Source: Verrucomicrobiaceae bacterium
GTDB taxonomy: Bacteria > Verrucomicrobiota > Verrucomicrobiia > Verrucomicrobiales > Verrucomicrobiaceae
Reading direction: 5' to 3'
Length of the DNA stretch: 64,000 nucleotides
Assembly (NCBI GenBank): GCA_027484445.1
Contig: JAIXSY010000025.1
Coordinates: 372,001-436,000, forward strand
Part shown: positions 36,767 to 47,262 of the stretch, one piece after another
Position numbering within the stretch: position 1 is the stretch's first letter
Layout: each line of letters starts with the position of its first letter
Translations under genes and position numbers: made by a program
The notes under the pieces: model-generated
The model's database searches: none
What the model saw: the letters and a program-made list of their open reading frames with translations, nothing else
What the model was told of the DNA's origin: nothing

Positions 36767-36937
36767 TTAAACAAACTTCACGAGTAGCGGAGCGGGCTTC
36801 TCCTCGGATGCGACAGCAGGCAGATGAACGAGAGCCTCGCGTTTAACGCCGTCCACCTCCCAGGTTTGGCGCACGAGGTCAGCAGCCGTAGCCAAGGTGG
36901 TGAAAACCAGCAGGCAGAGAGCGAATCGAATGATCAT
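36767..36937 (-). pseudogene. Truncated alpha/beta hydrolase (esterase) fragment
   Basis: A 56-codon frame starting with a clean signal peptide (MIIRFALCLLVFTTLATAA) followed by LVRQTWEVDGVKREALVHLP and then a stop. This resembles the opening of secreted PHB-depolymerase-like esterases, where the sequence continues into an oxyanion-hole HGHGG segment. Here it ends after PAPLLVKFV, just before that block. No continuation is seen in any downstream minus-strand frame before the FKBP gene. It is 15 bases after the DJ-1/PfpI stop. Could also be a real small secreted peptide. Confidence 0.5.
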
Positions 36938-36952
36938 GGTAATTCGAGGGAG

Positions 36953-37630
36953 TTATTTGAGTCCGTGCTTCTGCGCGAAAGGGTCCCACGAGGGATCGCG
37001 ATGCCAATCGTGCTCGATTTCATCAGCCATTCGTTCAGCGGCGGACATGCCGAGCAGGCGGCTGACGACGTGGAGCGTCATGTCGATGCCGGCGGAGACT
37101 CCCGAGGAGGTGACGACATTGCCATCATCCACCCAACGAGCCTCGGGCACCCATTTCACTTTCGGGCCGGGCCGTGTGGCCATTTTCCAGTAGGCTTTGT
37201 TCGTCGTGGCGGGCCGTCCATCGAGCAATCCGGCCGCAGCCAGAATGGAAGCCCCATTGCACACGGACATGGTGATCTCCGCCTGAGCCGAACGTTCCCG
37301 CAACCACGCGAGCGTCTCGGCATCCTTGAAGGCCTTCACCGCACCAAATCCGCCGGGGACGAGCAGCAGATCCAGCTTCGGTGCCTCCACGAGGGACTTC
37401 TGCGCGATCAATGCCACGCCCTGGGCGGAGGCGACAGGCCCTGCGGTTTTCGCGAGGGTGACGAGGGTGATGTGCTTGTCGAGATTGCCCCAAATTTCCA
37501 TGGGTCCGCAGGCATCGAGCATCTCAAAGCCGGGAAACAGCAACACGCCAAGCGTGCGCTTGGCTGGAGACCCATCGGCTGCCATGGCGGTGCTGACGAA
37601 AAGGAGAAGCGCGAGGAAAAGTCGGGGCAT
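36953..37630 (-). CDS. Exported DJ-1/PfpI family protein
   Basis: A 225-residue protein with a signal peptide (MPRLFLALLLFVSTAMAADG) and a DJ-1/PfpI (class I glutamine amidotransferase-like) fold. The nucleophile elbow Cys is in SVCNGASIL, preceded by LLVPGGFGA, as in the family. Members are found as isocyanide hydratases, amidases or stress proteins; the ligand here is unknown, and the signal peptide suggests a periplasmic site. The ATG at 37630 is preferred to 37705, which would precede the signal with a charged stretch. It is the upstream neighbour of the esterase fragment. Confidence 0.88.
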   Translation of the reverse strand: MPRLFLALLLFVSTAMAADGSPAKRTLGVLLFPGFEMLDACGPMEIWGNLDKHITLVTLAKTAGPVASAQGVALIAQKSLVEAPKLDLLLVPGGFGAVKAFKDAETLAWLRERSAQAEITMSVCNGASILAAAGLLDGRPATTNKAYWKMATRPGPKVKWVPEARWVDDGNVVTSSGVSAGIDMTLHVVSRLLGMSAAERMADEIEHDWHRDPSWDPFAQKHGLK

Positions 37631-37725
37631 GGTGCATTGAGTGACCTTCCAGGTGGCGTCTGTATGACAGCTCAGAAAGCTTTTGCGCACAGAGATCACT
37701 TCCAAGCGCCATCAACACGCCAGCT

Positions 37726-38028
37726 TCAGGCGATACCGCCAAGGCCGCGCAAGTAATCAAAAGTGTAGAGGCCTGTGTTGTGACCATCGGTGAAGTCGAA
37801 CTGGATGGCGTAGCCGCCCACTTGCCGCCAGCCGCGCACATTCACCCCTGGGTAGCTTTTCTGATCAGTGCCACCGATGCGACGACCCAGCAGATCGCGC
37901 TCTCCGGTATTTTCAGCGCTGGGTGAGGCGGCACGCAGGACCTCAGCCTGCACGTATTGTTCCTTTCCATCCGACCAAAGGATGGCGATTTCAGTTCCGA
38001 TCAATTCAATGCGTTCTGGCGTGGTCAT
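37726..38028 (-). CDS. DUF971 family protein
   Basis: A 100-residue protein matching the DUF971 / gamma-butyrobetaine hydroxylase N-terminal-like domain. Typical features are an early IELIGTEIAILWSDG, the central GWRQVGGYAIQFDF and the terminal GHNTGLYTFDYLRGL. In some bacteria these are linked to iron-sulfur or carnitine metabolism; the role here is unknown. The ATG at 38028 lies 15 bases after the recG stop; a GTG at 38046 would overlap recG. Likely co-transcribed with recG. Confidence 0.84.
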   Translation of the reverse strand: MTTPERIELIGTEIAILWSDGKEQYVQAEVLRAASPSAENTGERDLLGRRIGGTDQKSYPGVNVRGWRQVGGYAIQFDFTDGHNTGLYTFDYLRGLGGIA

Positions 38029-38042
38029 GGGGGTGGAAAAGG

Positions 38043-40127
38043 TCACTGCATCATGGCTTGGGGCGTGTCTTCCTGAAACACAAAGCCGCGCAGCTCAGAG
38101 AAACGTGCATCGAGCAGGTGTGGATCTTCATCCAGCGTCTTTTCAGCGAGTTGCCGGGCCAGGCGAACCAAGCGTGTGTCGGCCAGCAACTCCGCGAAGC
38201 GCAGCGGTGCTTGGCCGCTTTGCGCCTTGCCCAGCACATCGCCGGGGCCGCGTCGCTTTAGGTCTTCCTCACTGATGCGGAAGCCATCGGTGGTTTCCTC
38301 CAAGATCGCGAGCCTCTGGGCAGCTTCTTCATCCTTGTCGGGGACAAACAGCACGCAGTAGGAGGTGTGTGAGCCACGGCCGATGCGACCGCGCAACTGA
38401 TGCAACTGGGCAAGCCCATAGCGCTCCGCGTGGTGAATATACATCACATTGGCATTCGGCACATCCACCCCCACCTCAATGACTGTGGTGCTGACCAGAG
38501 CGTCGATTTTCCCCGCACGGAAGCTGCGCATGACCGCTTCTTTTTCTTCAGCACTCAGCTTGCCATGCAGCAGACCGACTTCGAAATGCGGTAGCAGCTT
38601 GGTCCAGGCCTCGTGGCCTTTTTTGGCTGCGGTGACATCCAGCTTTTCAGACTCCTCGATCAAAGGATAGACGAGGTAAGCTTGACGCCCTTCTTCCAGC
38701 TGGGCTCGTAGAAAAGCTGCCGCTTCTTCCGTCTTCGAAGCAGGCCTGACTTTGGTGATGATCTTGCCGCGTTCGCGAGGGCGCTCATCCAGCGTCGAGA
38801 CATCAAGATCTCCATAAATCGTCAACGTCAGCGTGCGCGGAATCGGCGTTGCGGTCATGACGAGCACGTCCGGCGTGTTGCCCTTTTGAATCAAACGCGC
38901 GCGCTGCGCCACACCGAACTTGTGCTGCTCATCAATGACCACGATGCCCAGGTCACGCACGAGGTCATCATCATGCAAAAGGGCATGGGTGCCGATCACG
39001 ACCTGCCCTCGACTGGGCTGCTTTTGGGAAAAAAGCTCCACCCCGCCCTCCTCGGCCCGTGAACCGGTGCGAAGCGCCACATTCACGCCTAGTGGCTCCA
39101 GCCATTTGCGGGCGTTTTGATAGTGCTGCTCAGCCAGGATCTGCGTCGGTGCCATCAGCGCAGCTTGGCGACCATTTTCCACCGCGCCGAGCATGGCGGC
39201 AAAGGCGACGACCGTCTTCCCACTGCCGACATCGCCATGCAGCAGCCGATTCATCGGGGCGGGCGAGGCCATGTCCTGCTGGATTTCGTGCAGGGATCGC
39301 TTCTGCGCTGGCGTCAGCTCAAAGGGCAGCGCTTTCTGAAAATCCTGAACCAAAAGACCCGCCCGATGGGGATGTCCGCCCGCCTGAATGACCGCACGGC
39401 GCCGCCGCACGACGCGGAGTTGATAGCCGTAAAATTCCTCCAAGGCGAGGTAGCGGCGCGCTTTCTCCAGCTCCTCCATTGTTGCCGCAAAGTGGACTGC
39501 CTTCAGCGCACGGGCACGGCTCCATCCCGCGAACTCACCAGCCTCACTCGGGCGCGGCAGCAGATCCGCGATGAAATCCTGCCCCAAGGCATGGACGACG
39601 TGCCAAGCGGCCGTGCGCAGCGTCTTCTGCGTCACCCCCGAACGGAGACGATAAACGGGCGTGATGCGGCCTGTGTGAATGGTTTCCGCCTCGTCATCGA
39701 TCACCTCGAACTCGGGATGATCCATGGAAAGTCGGCTTTTCCACTCCTTGATGCGTCCATAGATGACCAGTTGCTGACCTTCAGCGATGACACGGCTCAT
39801 GAAGGGCATGTTCCACCAGCGCAGCGTTAGCGATTGCCCCCAGGCGCTGCCAGCAGCAGGCGCGACCTGGGCCTCAAACATGCCGCCACCGCGACGCTGA
39901 CCGAAGTATTTGTTGCCTGCTTTTTGCACGATGACCTGGTGGCAAACCGGCAATTCCGAGGGCTGAAAAAGCACATCACAGGCTTGAGCGCGGTCTTCAT
40001 GACGAAAGGGCAGCCACAGCAGGACATCCCGCACACACAGCACGCCTTCCTTTTTCAGCGCGCTAGCCATCCGCGGCAGCAGGCCGGGCAGGCTAGAGAG
40101 CGGAGTGTCGAGGGTGGCGGACGTCAT
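38043..40127 (-). CDS. recG: ATP-dependent DNA helicase RecG
   Basis: A 694-residue RecG of normal length. An N-terminal wedge/OB region precedes the helicase domains: Walker A LLHGDVGSGKTVVA, motif II VIDEQHKFGV, motif III VMTATPIPRTL, and motif VI near QLRGRIGRG. It remodels stalled forks and Holliday-type junctions. It is divergent from speA and followed by the DUF971 gene. Confidence 0.96.
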   Translation of the reverse strand: MTSATLDTPLSSLPGLLPRMASALKKEGVLCVRDVLLWLPFRHEDRAQACDVLFQPSELPVCHQVIVQKAGNKYFGQRRGGGMFEAQVAPAAGSAWGQSLTLRWWNMPFMSRVIAEGQQLVIYGRIKEWKSRLSMDHPEFEVIDDEAETIHTGRITPVYRLRSGVTQKTLRTAAWHVVHALGQDFIADLLPRPSEAGEFAGWSRARALKAVHFAATMEELEKARRYLALEEFYGYQLRVVRRRRAVIQAGGHPHRAGLLVQDFQKALPFELTPAQKRSLHEIQQDMASPAPMNRLLHGDVGSGKTVVAFAAMLGAVENGRQAALMAPTQILAEQHYQNARKWLEPLGVNVALRTGSRAEEGGVELFSQKQPSRGQVVIGTHALLHDDDLVRDLGIVVIDEQHKFGVAQRARLIQKGNTPDVLVMTATPIPRTLTLTIYGDLDVSTLDERPRERGKIITKVRPASKTEEAAAFLRAQLEEGRQAYLVYPLIEESEKLDVTAAKKGHEAWTKLLPHFEVGLLHGKLSAEEKEAVMRSFRAGKIDALVSTTVIEVGVDVPNANVMYIHHAERYGLAQLHQLRGRIGRGSHTSYCVLFVPDKDEEAAQRLAILEETTDGFRISEEDLKRRGPGDVLGKAQSGQAPLRFAELLADTRLVRLARQLAEKTLDEDPHLLDARFSELRGFVFQEDTPQAMMQ

Positions 40128-40246
40128 GACCGAAAATACGCAGCCTGCACGGTGACAGCATCCTCGCCGCTGTCCAAATCAAACCGCAATCTTCACTTTT
40201 CATCCGGGGGAATGCCCTCATAATCCGCCCCCCTTCTTTCACCCTC

Positions 40247-42190
40247 ATGGAACGCCGCTCGAAAACACCCGCCTGGACCACCGAAGACAGTGCCGAACTC
40301 TACGGCATCCGTGAGTGGGGGCATACGTTCTTTGACATCTCTGCCAAAGGGGAGGTGGTGGTGAAGCTGAAAGACGGCAAAGGCACCAAGGCCGTCTCCC
40401 TGCCGCAGATCGTCAAAGGCCTGCGCGATCGTGGCACCCAGCTACCACTGCTGATCCGCTTCGGGGATTTGCTGCGCTGGCGTATCGACGAGCTGAACGA
40501 AGGCTTTTTGAATGCCATCCGCGAAGGCAAGTATCAGGGCGTCTATCGCGGGGTCTATCCCATCAAAGTGAATCAGCAGCAGGAAGTGATCGAAGAGATC
40601 ACCCGCTATGGACGCAAGTATCACTACGGTCTGGAAGCAGGCAGCAAGCCTGAGCTCATCGCCGCGCTGGCCTACATGCATGACCCTGAGGCCTACATCG
40701 TCTGCAATGGCTACAAGGATGAAGAGTTCATCGACCTCGCGCTGAACGCGCAAAAGATGGGCCTTCAGGTCATCCTGGTACTGGAAATGCCGAGTGAACT
40801 CGAACTGATCCTTGAGCGATCCAAGAAGATGGGTGTCCGCCCGACCCTGGGTGTGCGCTTCCGACTCAGCGCCGAGAGCGCCGGGCACTGGAGTGGCTCG
40901 GGCGGAGACGCCAGTGTCTTCGGGCTCAACATTTCCCAGCTCATGCGTGTGGTCGATCACCTCCGCGAACACGGCATGCTCGACTGCCTGCGGATGCTGC
41001 ATTACCACCAAGGCAGCCAGATCCCGAATATCCGCGCCATCCGCCAAGCGGTGACGGAAGCGACACGCGTCTATTGTGGCCTTGTGCAAGAAGGGGCTCG
41101 CATGGGCATCCTGGACTTGGGCGGCGGTTTGGCCATCAGCTACGATGGTTTCAAGGGCGCGACTTCAGCCTCCAGCAACTACGGCACCAAGGAATACTGC
41201 GCCGACGTCATCGAAGCCATCACTGAAGTCACGGCCGAGGCGGGAGTGCCACACCCCGACATCATCACCGAGTCCGGCCGCGCTGTTGTAGCCTACTACA
41301 GCGTGTTGATCATCAACATTCTAGACGTGAACCGTTTCGAACCTGCCCGAGGCAAGATCGAAATCGAGAAAGATGCCCCTGCCCTGGTGCGCAATCTCGC
41401 CGAGCTGTTGGAAGAACGGCAAAGCAACGCCAAGCTAAGCCGAGACCGCGTGCAGGAGATCTACAACGACGCCGTATATTACCGCGACAAGCTGCGCAGC
41501 GAATTCAATTACGGCAAAGTCAGCCTGCGCGACCGATCCCAAGGCGAGGAAATGTATTGGGACATCATGAACTGGCTGTCCACCAAGCTGGACTCTGCCG
41601 GTCACGATGGATCGCAGATGGACCGCCTGTCCACCGTGCTGACCGACTACTACTACGGGAACTTTTCCGTCTTCCAGAGCCTGCCTGACCTTTGGGCGAT
41701 TGATCAAATCTTCCCCGTGATGCCGATTCATCGCTTGAAGGACAAACCCACGCGCAATGCCGTCTTGTCCGACATCACCTGCGATAGCGATGGCAAAATC
41801 GCCCGTTTTGCCCACAGCAACGAAATCTGCGGTTCCCTGCCCCTGCACGACCCCGATCTCTCGCCCGGTGCTGAGGACTACATGCTCGGCATCTTCCTCG
41901 TCGGGGCCTACCAGGAGACTCTGGGTGACTTGCACAACCTGCTCGGCGACACCAACGTCGTGTCCGTTTCCATCGAAAACGGCAAGCTGAAGTATCGCCG
42001 CGAACAAGAGGGCGATAGCGTGGCGGAAGTGCTGAGCTATTGTGAATACAACCCCAAGGAACTGGCCGACCGCTTCCGCGCGCTGGCCGAGAGCGCCGTG
42101 GTGTCCAAGCGCATCACCCCGACCGAGCGCAAGGTCATCATGGGAGCCTTCGAAGATGGCCTTCGCGGCTACACCTATTTCGAAACCTAA
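40247..42190 (+). CDS. speA: Biosynthetic arginine decarboxylase
   Basis: A 647-residue PLP enzyme of the SpeA type that makes agmatine for polyamine synthesis. The PLP lysine is in YPIKVNQQQEV; other motifs are HYHQGSQIPN, DLGGGLAISYDG and ESGRAVVAYY, all in the usual order, and the length matches SpeA. It lies alone between the divergent recG and the downstream gcvP gene, with a 78-base gap after its stop. No agmatine deiminase or ureohydrolase gene is nearby in the window. Confidence 0.96.
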   Translation: MERRSKTPAWTTEDSAELYGIREWGHTFFDISAKGEVVVKLKDGKGTKAVSLPQIVKGLRDRGTQLPLLIRFGDLLRWRIDELNEGFLNAIREGKYQGVYRGVYPIKVNQQQEVIEEITRYGRKYHYGLEAGSKPELIAALAYMHDPEAYIVCNGYKDEEFIDLALNAQKMGLQVILVLEMPSELELILERSKKMGVRPTLGVRFRLSAESAGHWSGSGGDASVFGLNISQLMRVVDHLREHGMLDCLRMLHYHQGSQIPNIRAIRQAVTEATRVYCGLVQEGARMGILDLGGGLAISYDGFKGATSASSNYGTKEYCADVIEAITEVTAEAGVPHPDIITESGRAVVAYYSVLIINILDVNRFEPARGKIEIEKDAPALVRNLAELLEERQSNAKLSRDRVQEIYNDAVYYRDKLRSEFNYGKVSLRDRSQGEEMYWDIMNWLSTKLDSAGHDGSQMDRLSTVLTDYYYGNFSVFQSLPDLWAIDQIFPVMPIHRLKDKPTRNAVLSDITCDSDGKIARFAHSNEICGSLPLHDPDLSPGAEDYMLGIFLVGAYQETLGDLHNLLGDTNVVSVSIENGKLKYRREQEGDSVAEVLSYCEYNPKELADRFRALAESAVVSKRITPTERKVIMGAFEDGLRGYTYFET

Positions 42191-42268
42191 ATTAACCCTG
42201 AGTTATTTTAGTGAGGGTATCGAACTTGCCCCGGCTGGATTGCTGGTTTTGGTCAGGCGCTCACTTTC

Positions 42269-45097
42269 ATGCCCACTGCCCCTGCCTTTGCCCCGCGTCA
42301 CCTCGGTCCCTCTGAAAAAGAACAAAAGGCCATGCTGGCCACGCTGGGTCTCCAGACTCTGGACGAACTCATTGACCAAGTCGTGCCAGAGGCCATCCGC
42401 CAGCGCAGCACGCTGAATCTGCCAGCAGCATTGACTGAAGAGCAGGCGCTGCGCCGCCTGCGGCAGCTCATGGAGCGGAACAAGGTGCTGCGCAGCTTCA
42501 TCGGACTCGGTTACCACGACACCTTCACCCCACCTGTCATCCAGCGGAACATTTTGGAGAATCCGGGTTGGTACACGGCCTATACCCCCTATCAACCAGA
42601 GATCAGCCAAGGCCGCTTGGAAGCTCTGCTGAATTACCAGACGATGATCTGCGATCTGACGGGGCTGGATGTGTCCAATGCTAGTCTTTTGGACGAAGGC
42701 ACTGCCTGCGCTGAAGCCCTAACTTTGGCCCAGGCTCAGGTGCAGAATAGCACTCGCGTTTTTGTCTCAGAGCGTTGCCATCCGCAGACCATCGCCGTCG
42801 TCAAAACCCGACTGCAAGCCTTAGGCGTGGAAGTCGTGGTGGGAGACACCCTGCACTGGAAAGCCACCAGCACTACAGGCTACGCCGCTGTGCTGGTGCA
42901 GTATCCTGACACGCTGGGCGTGATCCATGATTACAGCAGCCTAGCCAGGGAAGTTCACGAAGTTGGCGCACTGTTGGTCGTCGCTGCGGATTTACTTTCA
43001 CTGACACTGCTGAAAGCACCGGGTGAGTTTGGCGCAGACATCTGCGTGGGCAATAGCCAGCGTTTCGGCGTTCCTTTTGGCTTTGGTGGCCCTCATGCGG
43101 CCTTCATGGCGGTGAAAGATCCGTTGAAACGCCGCATCCCTGGACGCCTGATCGGTGTGTCCAAAGACGCCGAAGGCCGCTCTGCCTACCGGCTGAGCCT
43201 CCAGACGCGCGAACAACACATCCGCCGTGAAAAAGCCACCAGCAACATCTGCACCGCACAGGTCCTCCTGGCCGTCATGGCGGGCATGTATGCCGTGTAT
43301 CACGGGCCAGAAGGGCTGAAAAAGATCGCCCAGCGCGTGCATGCCGCCGCCGTCTGGCTGGCCTCCGAGGCCATGGCAGCCGGGCTCGACATCGCCAGCG
43401 ATGACTTCTTCGACACCCTGACGGTGCGCGTTCACAAAGCGGATGATGTGCTGCGCTCGGCGGTGCTCTTTGGCATGAATTTGCGCAAAGTGGATGAACA
43501 GCATGTTGGCATCGCGCTCGATGAACGCATCACCAGTGACGAGTTGCTGAAAATCGCGGCTGCACTGGGCATTTCCACGCCACGCACGACGCCGGACTTG
43601 GATGCCGAGATCGCACCGCATTTTTCCGCCCTGCATCAGCGCAGCAGCCCTTACCTGACACACCCCGTGTTCAATCGCTACCACAGCGAGACGGAGATGA
43701 TGCGCTACCTGCACCGCCTGGAGGGCCGCGACATCGCCCTGAACCGCAGCATGATCCCCTTGGGCTCCTGCACGATGAAGCTGAACGCTGCCGCTGAGAT
43801 GATGCCCCTGAGCTGGCCCGAGGTGAATGGCATCCACCCCTTTGCCCCAGCCGAGCAGACAGAGGGCTACCGCGCGATGTTTACTGAGCTCGAGCAGTGG
43901 CTGGCTGAGTGCACCGGCTTTGACGCCGTCTCCCTCCAGCCAAACGCTGGTTCTCAGGGGGAATACGCAGGTCTGCTTGCCATCAAGCGCTTCCACGCCG
44001 CCCGTGGCGAAGGGCACCGCGATGTGTGCCTGATCCCGACCAGCGCGCACGGCACCAACCCCGCTAGCGCCGTCATGTGTGCCTTCAAGGTCGTAGCCGT
44101 GGCCTGCGATGACCAGGGCAACATCTCCCTCGACGACCTACGCGCCCGTTTGGAGGCCAACGCAGGAAAAGTCGCCGCGCTGATGGTGACCTATCCGAGC
44201 ACGCATGGCGTGTTCGAGGAAACGATTGCCGAAATCTGCCGCCTGTCCCACGAGCACGGCGCACAGGTTTACATGGACGGCGCAAACATGAATGCCCAGG
44301 TCGGCCTGACCTCACCGGGCAGGATTGGGGCCGATGTCTGCCACCTGAACCTGCACAAAACCTTCTGCATCCCCCACGGCGGCGGTGGGCCCGGCGTGGG
44401 TCCCATCGCGGTAGCAGCTCATTTAAAACCCCACCTTCCGGGGCACCTCACCTGGAAAGACAAACCAGAAGGTGCCGTGTGCTCGGCTCCCTGGGGCAGT
44501 GCCAGCATTTGTACGATCTCCTGGATGTATGTGGCCATGATGGGGCCGCACCTAGTGGAAGCCACCCAACTGGCCATCCTGAACGCCAACTATGTGGCGA
44601 AGAAGCTAGAGCCGCACTTCCCGACGCTCTACAAAGGCCGCTCGGGCTTTGTCGCGCATGAGTGCATCCTAGACTTCCGCCATTTTTCCGAAGTCACCGT
44701 CGAGGACGTGGCAAAGCGGCTCATGGACTTCGGCTATCATGCACCGACGATGAGCTGGCCAGTGGGGGGCACGCTGATGGTAGAGCCCACGGAAAGCGAG
44801 AGCCAGGCAGAGCTCGACCGTTTCTGCGAAGCCATGGCCTGTATCCATGCCGAGATTCTTGGCATTGAGGAAGGCCGCTACCACCCCACGGACAATACCC
44901 TGAAGCGCGCGCCGCACACGGCCGAATTCGTGACCCGCAGCGAGTGGCCACACGCCTACACCCGAGAGGCCGCCGCCTATCCGCTGCCCTGGGTGAAGGA
45001 GGGCAAATATTGGCCACCGGTGGCACGTGTCGATAATGTTCATGGTGATCGGCACTTGATCTGCTCCTGTGTCAGCGTCGAAGAAGCGGCGGCTTAA
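42269..45097 (+). CDS. gcvP: Glycine dehydrogenase (decarboxylating), P-protein
   Basis: A 942-residue full-length P-protein combining the two halves that are separate in some bacteria. The N-terminal half begins with the family opening [11 protein letters not shown]; the C-terminal half holds the PLP lysine in [18 protein letters not shown]. It decarboxylates glycine and passes the aminomethyl group to GcvH. The gcvT, gcvH and lpd partners are not in this window, so they must be elsewhere. It is followed by the E1 alpha/beta genes after a 135-base gap. Confidence 0.97.
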   Translation: MPTAPAFAPRHLGPSEKEQKAMLATLGLQTLDELIDQVVPEAIRQRSTLNLPAALTEEQALRRLRQLMERNKVLRSFIGLGYHDTFTPPVIQRNILENPGWYTAYTPYQPEISQGRLEALLNYQTMICDLTGLDVSNASLLDEGTACAEALTLAQAQVQNSTRVFVSERCHPQTIAVVKTRLQALGVEVVVGDTLHWKATSTTGYAAVLVQYPDTLGVIHDYSSLAREVHEVGALLVVAADLLSLTLLKAPGEFGADICVGNSQRFGVPFGFGGPHAAFMAVKDPLKRRIPGRLIGVSKDAEGRSAYRLSLQTREQHIRREKATSNICTAQVLLAVMAGMYAVYHGPEGLKKIAQRVHAAAVWLASEAMAAGLDIASDDFFDTLTVRVHKADDVLRSAVLFGMNLRKVDEQHVGIALDERITSDELLKIAAALGISTPRTTPDLDAEIAPHFSALHQRSSPYLTHPVFNRYHSETEMMRYLHRLEGRDIALNRSMIPLGSCTMKLNAAAEMMPLSWPEVNGIHPFAPAEQTEGYRAMFTELEQWLAECTGFDAVSLQPNAGSQGEYAGLLAIKRFHAARGEGHRDVCLIPTSAHGTNPASAVMCAFKVVAVACDDQGNISLDDLRARLEANAGKVAALMVTYPSTHGVFEETIAEICRLSHEHGAQVYMDGANMNAQVGLTSPGRIGADVCHLNLHKTFCIPHGGGGPGVGPIAVAAHLKPHLPGHLTWKDKPEGAVCSAPWGSASICTISWMYVAMMGPHLVEATQLAILNANYVAKKLEPHFPTLYKGRSGFVAHECILDFRHFSEVTVEDVAKRLMDFGYHAPTMSWPVGGTLMVEPTESESQAELDRFCEAMACIHAEILGIEEGRYHPTDNTLKRAPHTAEFVTRSEWPHAYTREAAAYPLPWVKEGKYWPPVARVDNVHGDRHLICSCVSVEEAAA

Positions 45098-45232
45098 AAA
45101 GCACCCTTCTGCCCCATGAGGCACAAAGGTTCCAAGATTTCACCTCTGGACATTCCGTGGCGTTTGTGAAAGCATCATGCGAATTTTCGGACGGTTTAGA
45201 TCCTGCCCTTTTGCCACCCGTGTTCATTCCCG

Positions 45233-46279
45233 ATGACATCTGCTGACAAAATCGTTACTCCCGCCTTCAACGAATCCGCTGAAGACTTGCGCCACGATTT
45301 CCTGAAAGCCCTGCGCTGCATGATCCTCTCGCGCACCCTGGAGGAAAAACTGAGCAGCCTCTACCGCGCAGGAGGACGCATCGTCGGAGGCGTCTATCTT
45401 GGACGTGGACAAGAGGCCTTCAGTGCTGCCGCCGGCATCCAGCTCCGCTGGGGGAAAGACATCTTTGGCCCCCTGATCCGCGATCAGGCAGGGCGCATCG
45501 CCTTCGGCGAGCCCGTCATCGACACCATGCGCACCTACCTAGGGGTCGTGACAGGCCCCATGCGTGGGCGCGATGGCAACATCCACCGCGGCCAGCCCAA
45601 GCAGGGCTACATGGCCATGATCTCCCACCTGGGCAGCCTTTTGTCCGTGGTAGCCGGGGCTCTTTTCGCAAGGCGCTTGCGCGGCACCCTGGGTGATACC
45701 GCCGGAGCCACCAGCATCGGTGATGGGGGCACCTCGACAGGTGCTTTTCACGAAGGCCTGAACCTCGCTGCCGTGGAAAAGCTGCCCCTCGTGGTCAGCG
45801 TGGCAAACAACCAATACGCCTACTCCACGCCAAACCACCGGCAGTATGCCTGTGAGGATCTGGTGCAGCGCGCCGTCGGCTACGGAGTCGGCGGTCACAG
45901 TGTGGATGGCACCGACCTCCTCGCCTGCGTGAAAATTTTTCGCACCGCCTTCCAGAAAGCCCGAGCTGGGGACGGACCGCAGATGGTCGTTGGTCGATTG
46001 CTCCGTCTTGGAGGCCATGGAGAACATGACGACGCCTCCTATGTGCCTGATTTACAGAAGCATACGCATGAGGGCCGCGATTGCCTCGTGGTGGCACAAA
46101 AGCAAGCCGTGGAGCAAGGTTGGGCCACCCCCCAAGACCTCGAAAAATGGCACAAAGAAGCGCGCTTGGAAGTCGATCAGGCCCTCGCCATGGTCACCAA
46201 AGAGCCCGTACCGGACCCTTATCGGGAAAATTGGCGCGCCCTATCGACGGAAGGTCTGGTGGAGGGACAAGAACCATGA
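45233..46279 (+). CDS. pdhA: 2-oxoacid dehydrogenase E1 component, alpha subunit
   Basis: A 348-residue thiamine-diphosphate-dependent E1 alpha subunit. The TPP motif runs from SIGDGGTSTG to VSVANN, and a typical active-site stretch HGEHDDASYV lies further on. Early HRGQPKQGY marks the active-site His region. Sequence alone does not decide between pyruvate, branched-chain or acetoin specificity; the gene symbol is therefore tentative. Its stop overlaps the beta subunit start (ATGA at 46276-46279). No E2 or E3 gene follows. Confidence 0.88.
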   Translation: MTSADKIVTPAFNESAEDLRHDFLKALRCMILSRTLEEKLSSLYRAGGRIVGGVYLGRGQEAFSAAAGIQLRWGKDIFGPLIRDQAGRIAFGEPVIDTMRTYLGVVTGPMRGRDGNIHRGQPKQGYMAMISHLGSLLSVVAGALFARRLRGTLGDTAGATSIGDGGTSTGAFHEGLNLAAVEKLPLVVSVANNQYAYSTPNHRQYACEDLVQRAVGYGVGGHSVDGTDLLACVKIFRTAFQKARAGDGPQMVVGRLLRLGGHGEHDDASYVPDLQKHTHEGRDCLVVAQKQAVEQGWATPQDLEKWHKEARLEVDQALAMVTKEPVPDPYRENWRALSTEGLVEGQEP

Positions 46280-47241
46280 GCACCATCACCTACCTGGAGG
46301 CGATCCGAGAAGCGCAGTATGAAGCTCTACGCGATAACCCTGACGTTTTCCTCTACGGCCAAGACATCGCCACCTTTGGCGGAGCATTCAAGGCTACCAA
46401 AAACTTGGGCCGTGAGTTTCCAGGGCGTGTCTTCGACTCCCCGATCAGCGAAGACGCCATGATTGGCATGGCCATTGGCGCTGCGGTCGAAGGAGCACGC
46501 CCCATCGTGGAGATGCAATTTGCGGATTTTTCCTCCGTCGGTTTCAACCAGATCGTGAATCAAGCCGCCACCCTCTACTGGCGGACAAACACTCCCTGCC
46601 CCATCACGATTCGCCTCCCCTCGGGTGGCACAGCGGGCAGTGGCCCGTTTCATAGCCAGAGCATGGAGAGCATCTACGCCCACTATCCTGGGCTAGTGAT
46701 CCTGACCCCTGCCACGGTGGAGGACGCCTACTGGATGCTGCTGGATAGCGTGAAGCTGGATGACCCTGTCATTTTTTGCGAGCACAAGTTCCTCTACTAC
46801 CACCTGAAGTCTGATGGATTCGGGCAGGGCATGCCCATTGGCAAGGCCCGTATCGCGCGTCCTGGCCGAGACGCAACCGTGGTCACCTACAGCGCGATGC
46901 TTCACGAATCCCTAAAAGCGGCCGAAGAGCTGCGGCTGGATGGCTATGAGGTCGAGGTCGTGGACCTGCGCTCGGTGAAGCCCATGGATACTGACACGAT
47001 CTTGGCCTCTGTCGCCCGCACCGGCCGGTTGCTCGTCGTGGGTGAGTCATTCCCCTGGGGAGGCGCTACCTCGGAAGTTGTCGCACGCGTGGCGGGCGAG
47101 GCTTTCCACCTGCTGGATGCACCTCCCATGCGGCTGAACTCGAAGGACACCCCCATTCCCTATCACCCGAACCTTTGGAAAGCCCATCGTCCGACCACGG
47201 CCAGCATCAGTTCAGAGCTGCGCAAGCTGCTCAGGTACTGA
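46276..47241 (+). CDS. pdhB: 2-oxoacid dehydrogenase E1 component, beta subunit
   Basis: A 321-residue E1 beta subunit. It shows the family features YLEAIREAQYEALRDNPDVF, LYGQDIATFGGAF, SPISEDAMIGMAIGAA with the conserved Glu, and a C-terminal thiol-lacking domain with VVGESFPWGG. It pairs with the alpha subunit in an alpha2beta2 E1 that decarboxylates a 2-oxo acid. The start lies inside the alpha stop codon, which indicates coupled translation. Confidence 0.9.
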   Translation: MSTITYLEAIREAQYEALRDNPDVFLYGQDIATFGGAFKATKNLGREFPGRVFDSPISEDAMIGMAIGAAVEGARPIVEMQFADFSSVGFNQIVNQAATLYWRTNTPCPITIRLPSGGTAGSGPFHSQSMESIYAHYPGLVILTPATVEDAYWMLLDSVKLDDPVIFCEHKFLYYHLKSDGFGQGMPIGKARIARPGRDATVVTYSAMLHESLKAAEELRLDGYEVEVVDLRSVKPMDTDTILASVARTGRLLVVGESFPWGGATSEVVARVAGEAFHLLDAPPMRLNSKDTPIPYHPNLWKAHRPTTASISSELRKLLRY

Positions 47242-47262
47242 GCTTTCCACCGGCCTTCCGTC

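Noticed and set aside
36824..37756. 310-codon plus-strand frame opposite the DJ-1/PfpI gene
   Set aside because: The minus-strand frame has a signal peptide and nucleophile elbow; the plus frame is a shadow.
42191..42268. Weak hairpin with ACCCT / AGGGT arms between speA and gcvP
   Set aside because: Short stem without a T run; not convincing as a terminator.
42998..44050. 350-codon minus-strand frame opposite gcvP
   Set aside because: Lies wholly within the full-length P-protein gene and has no recognisable family.
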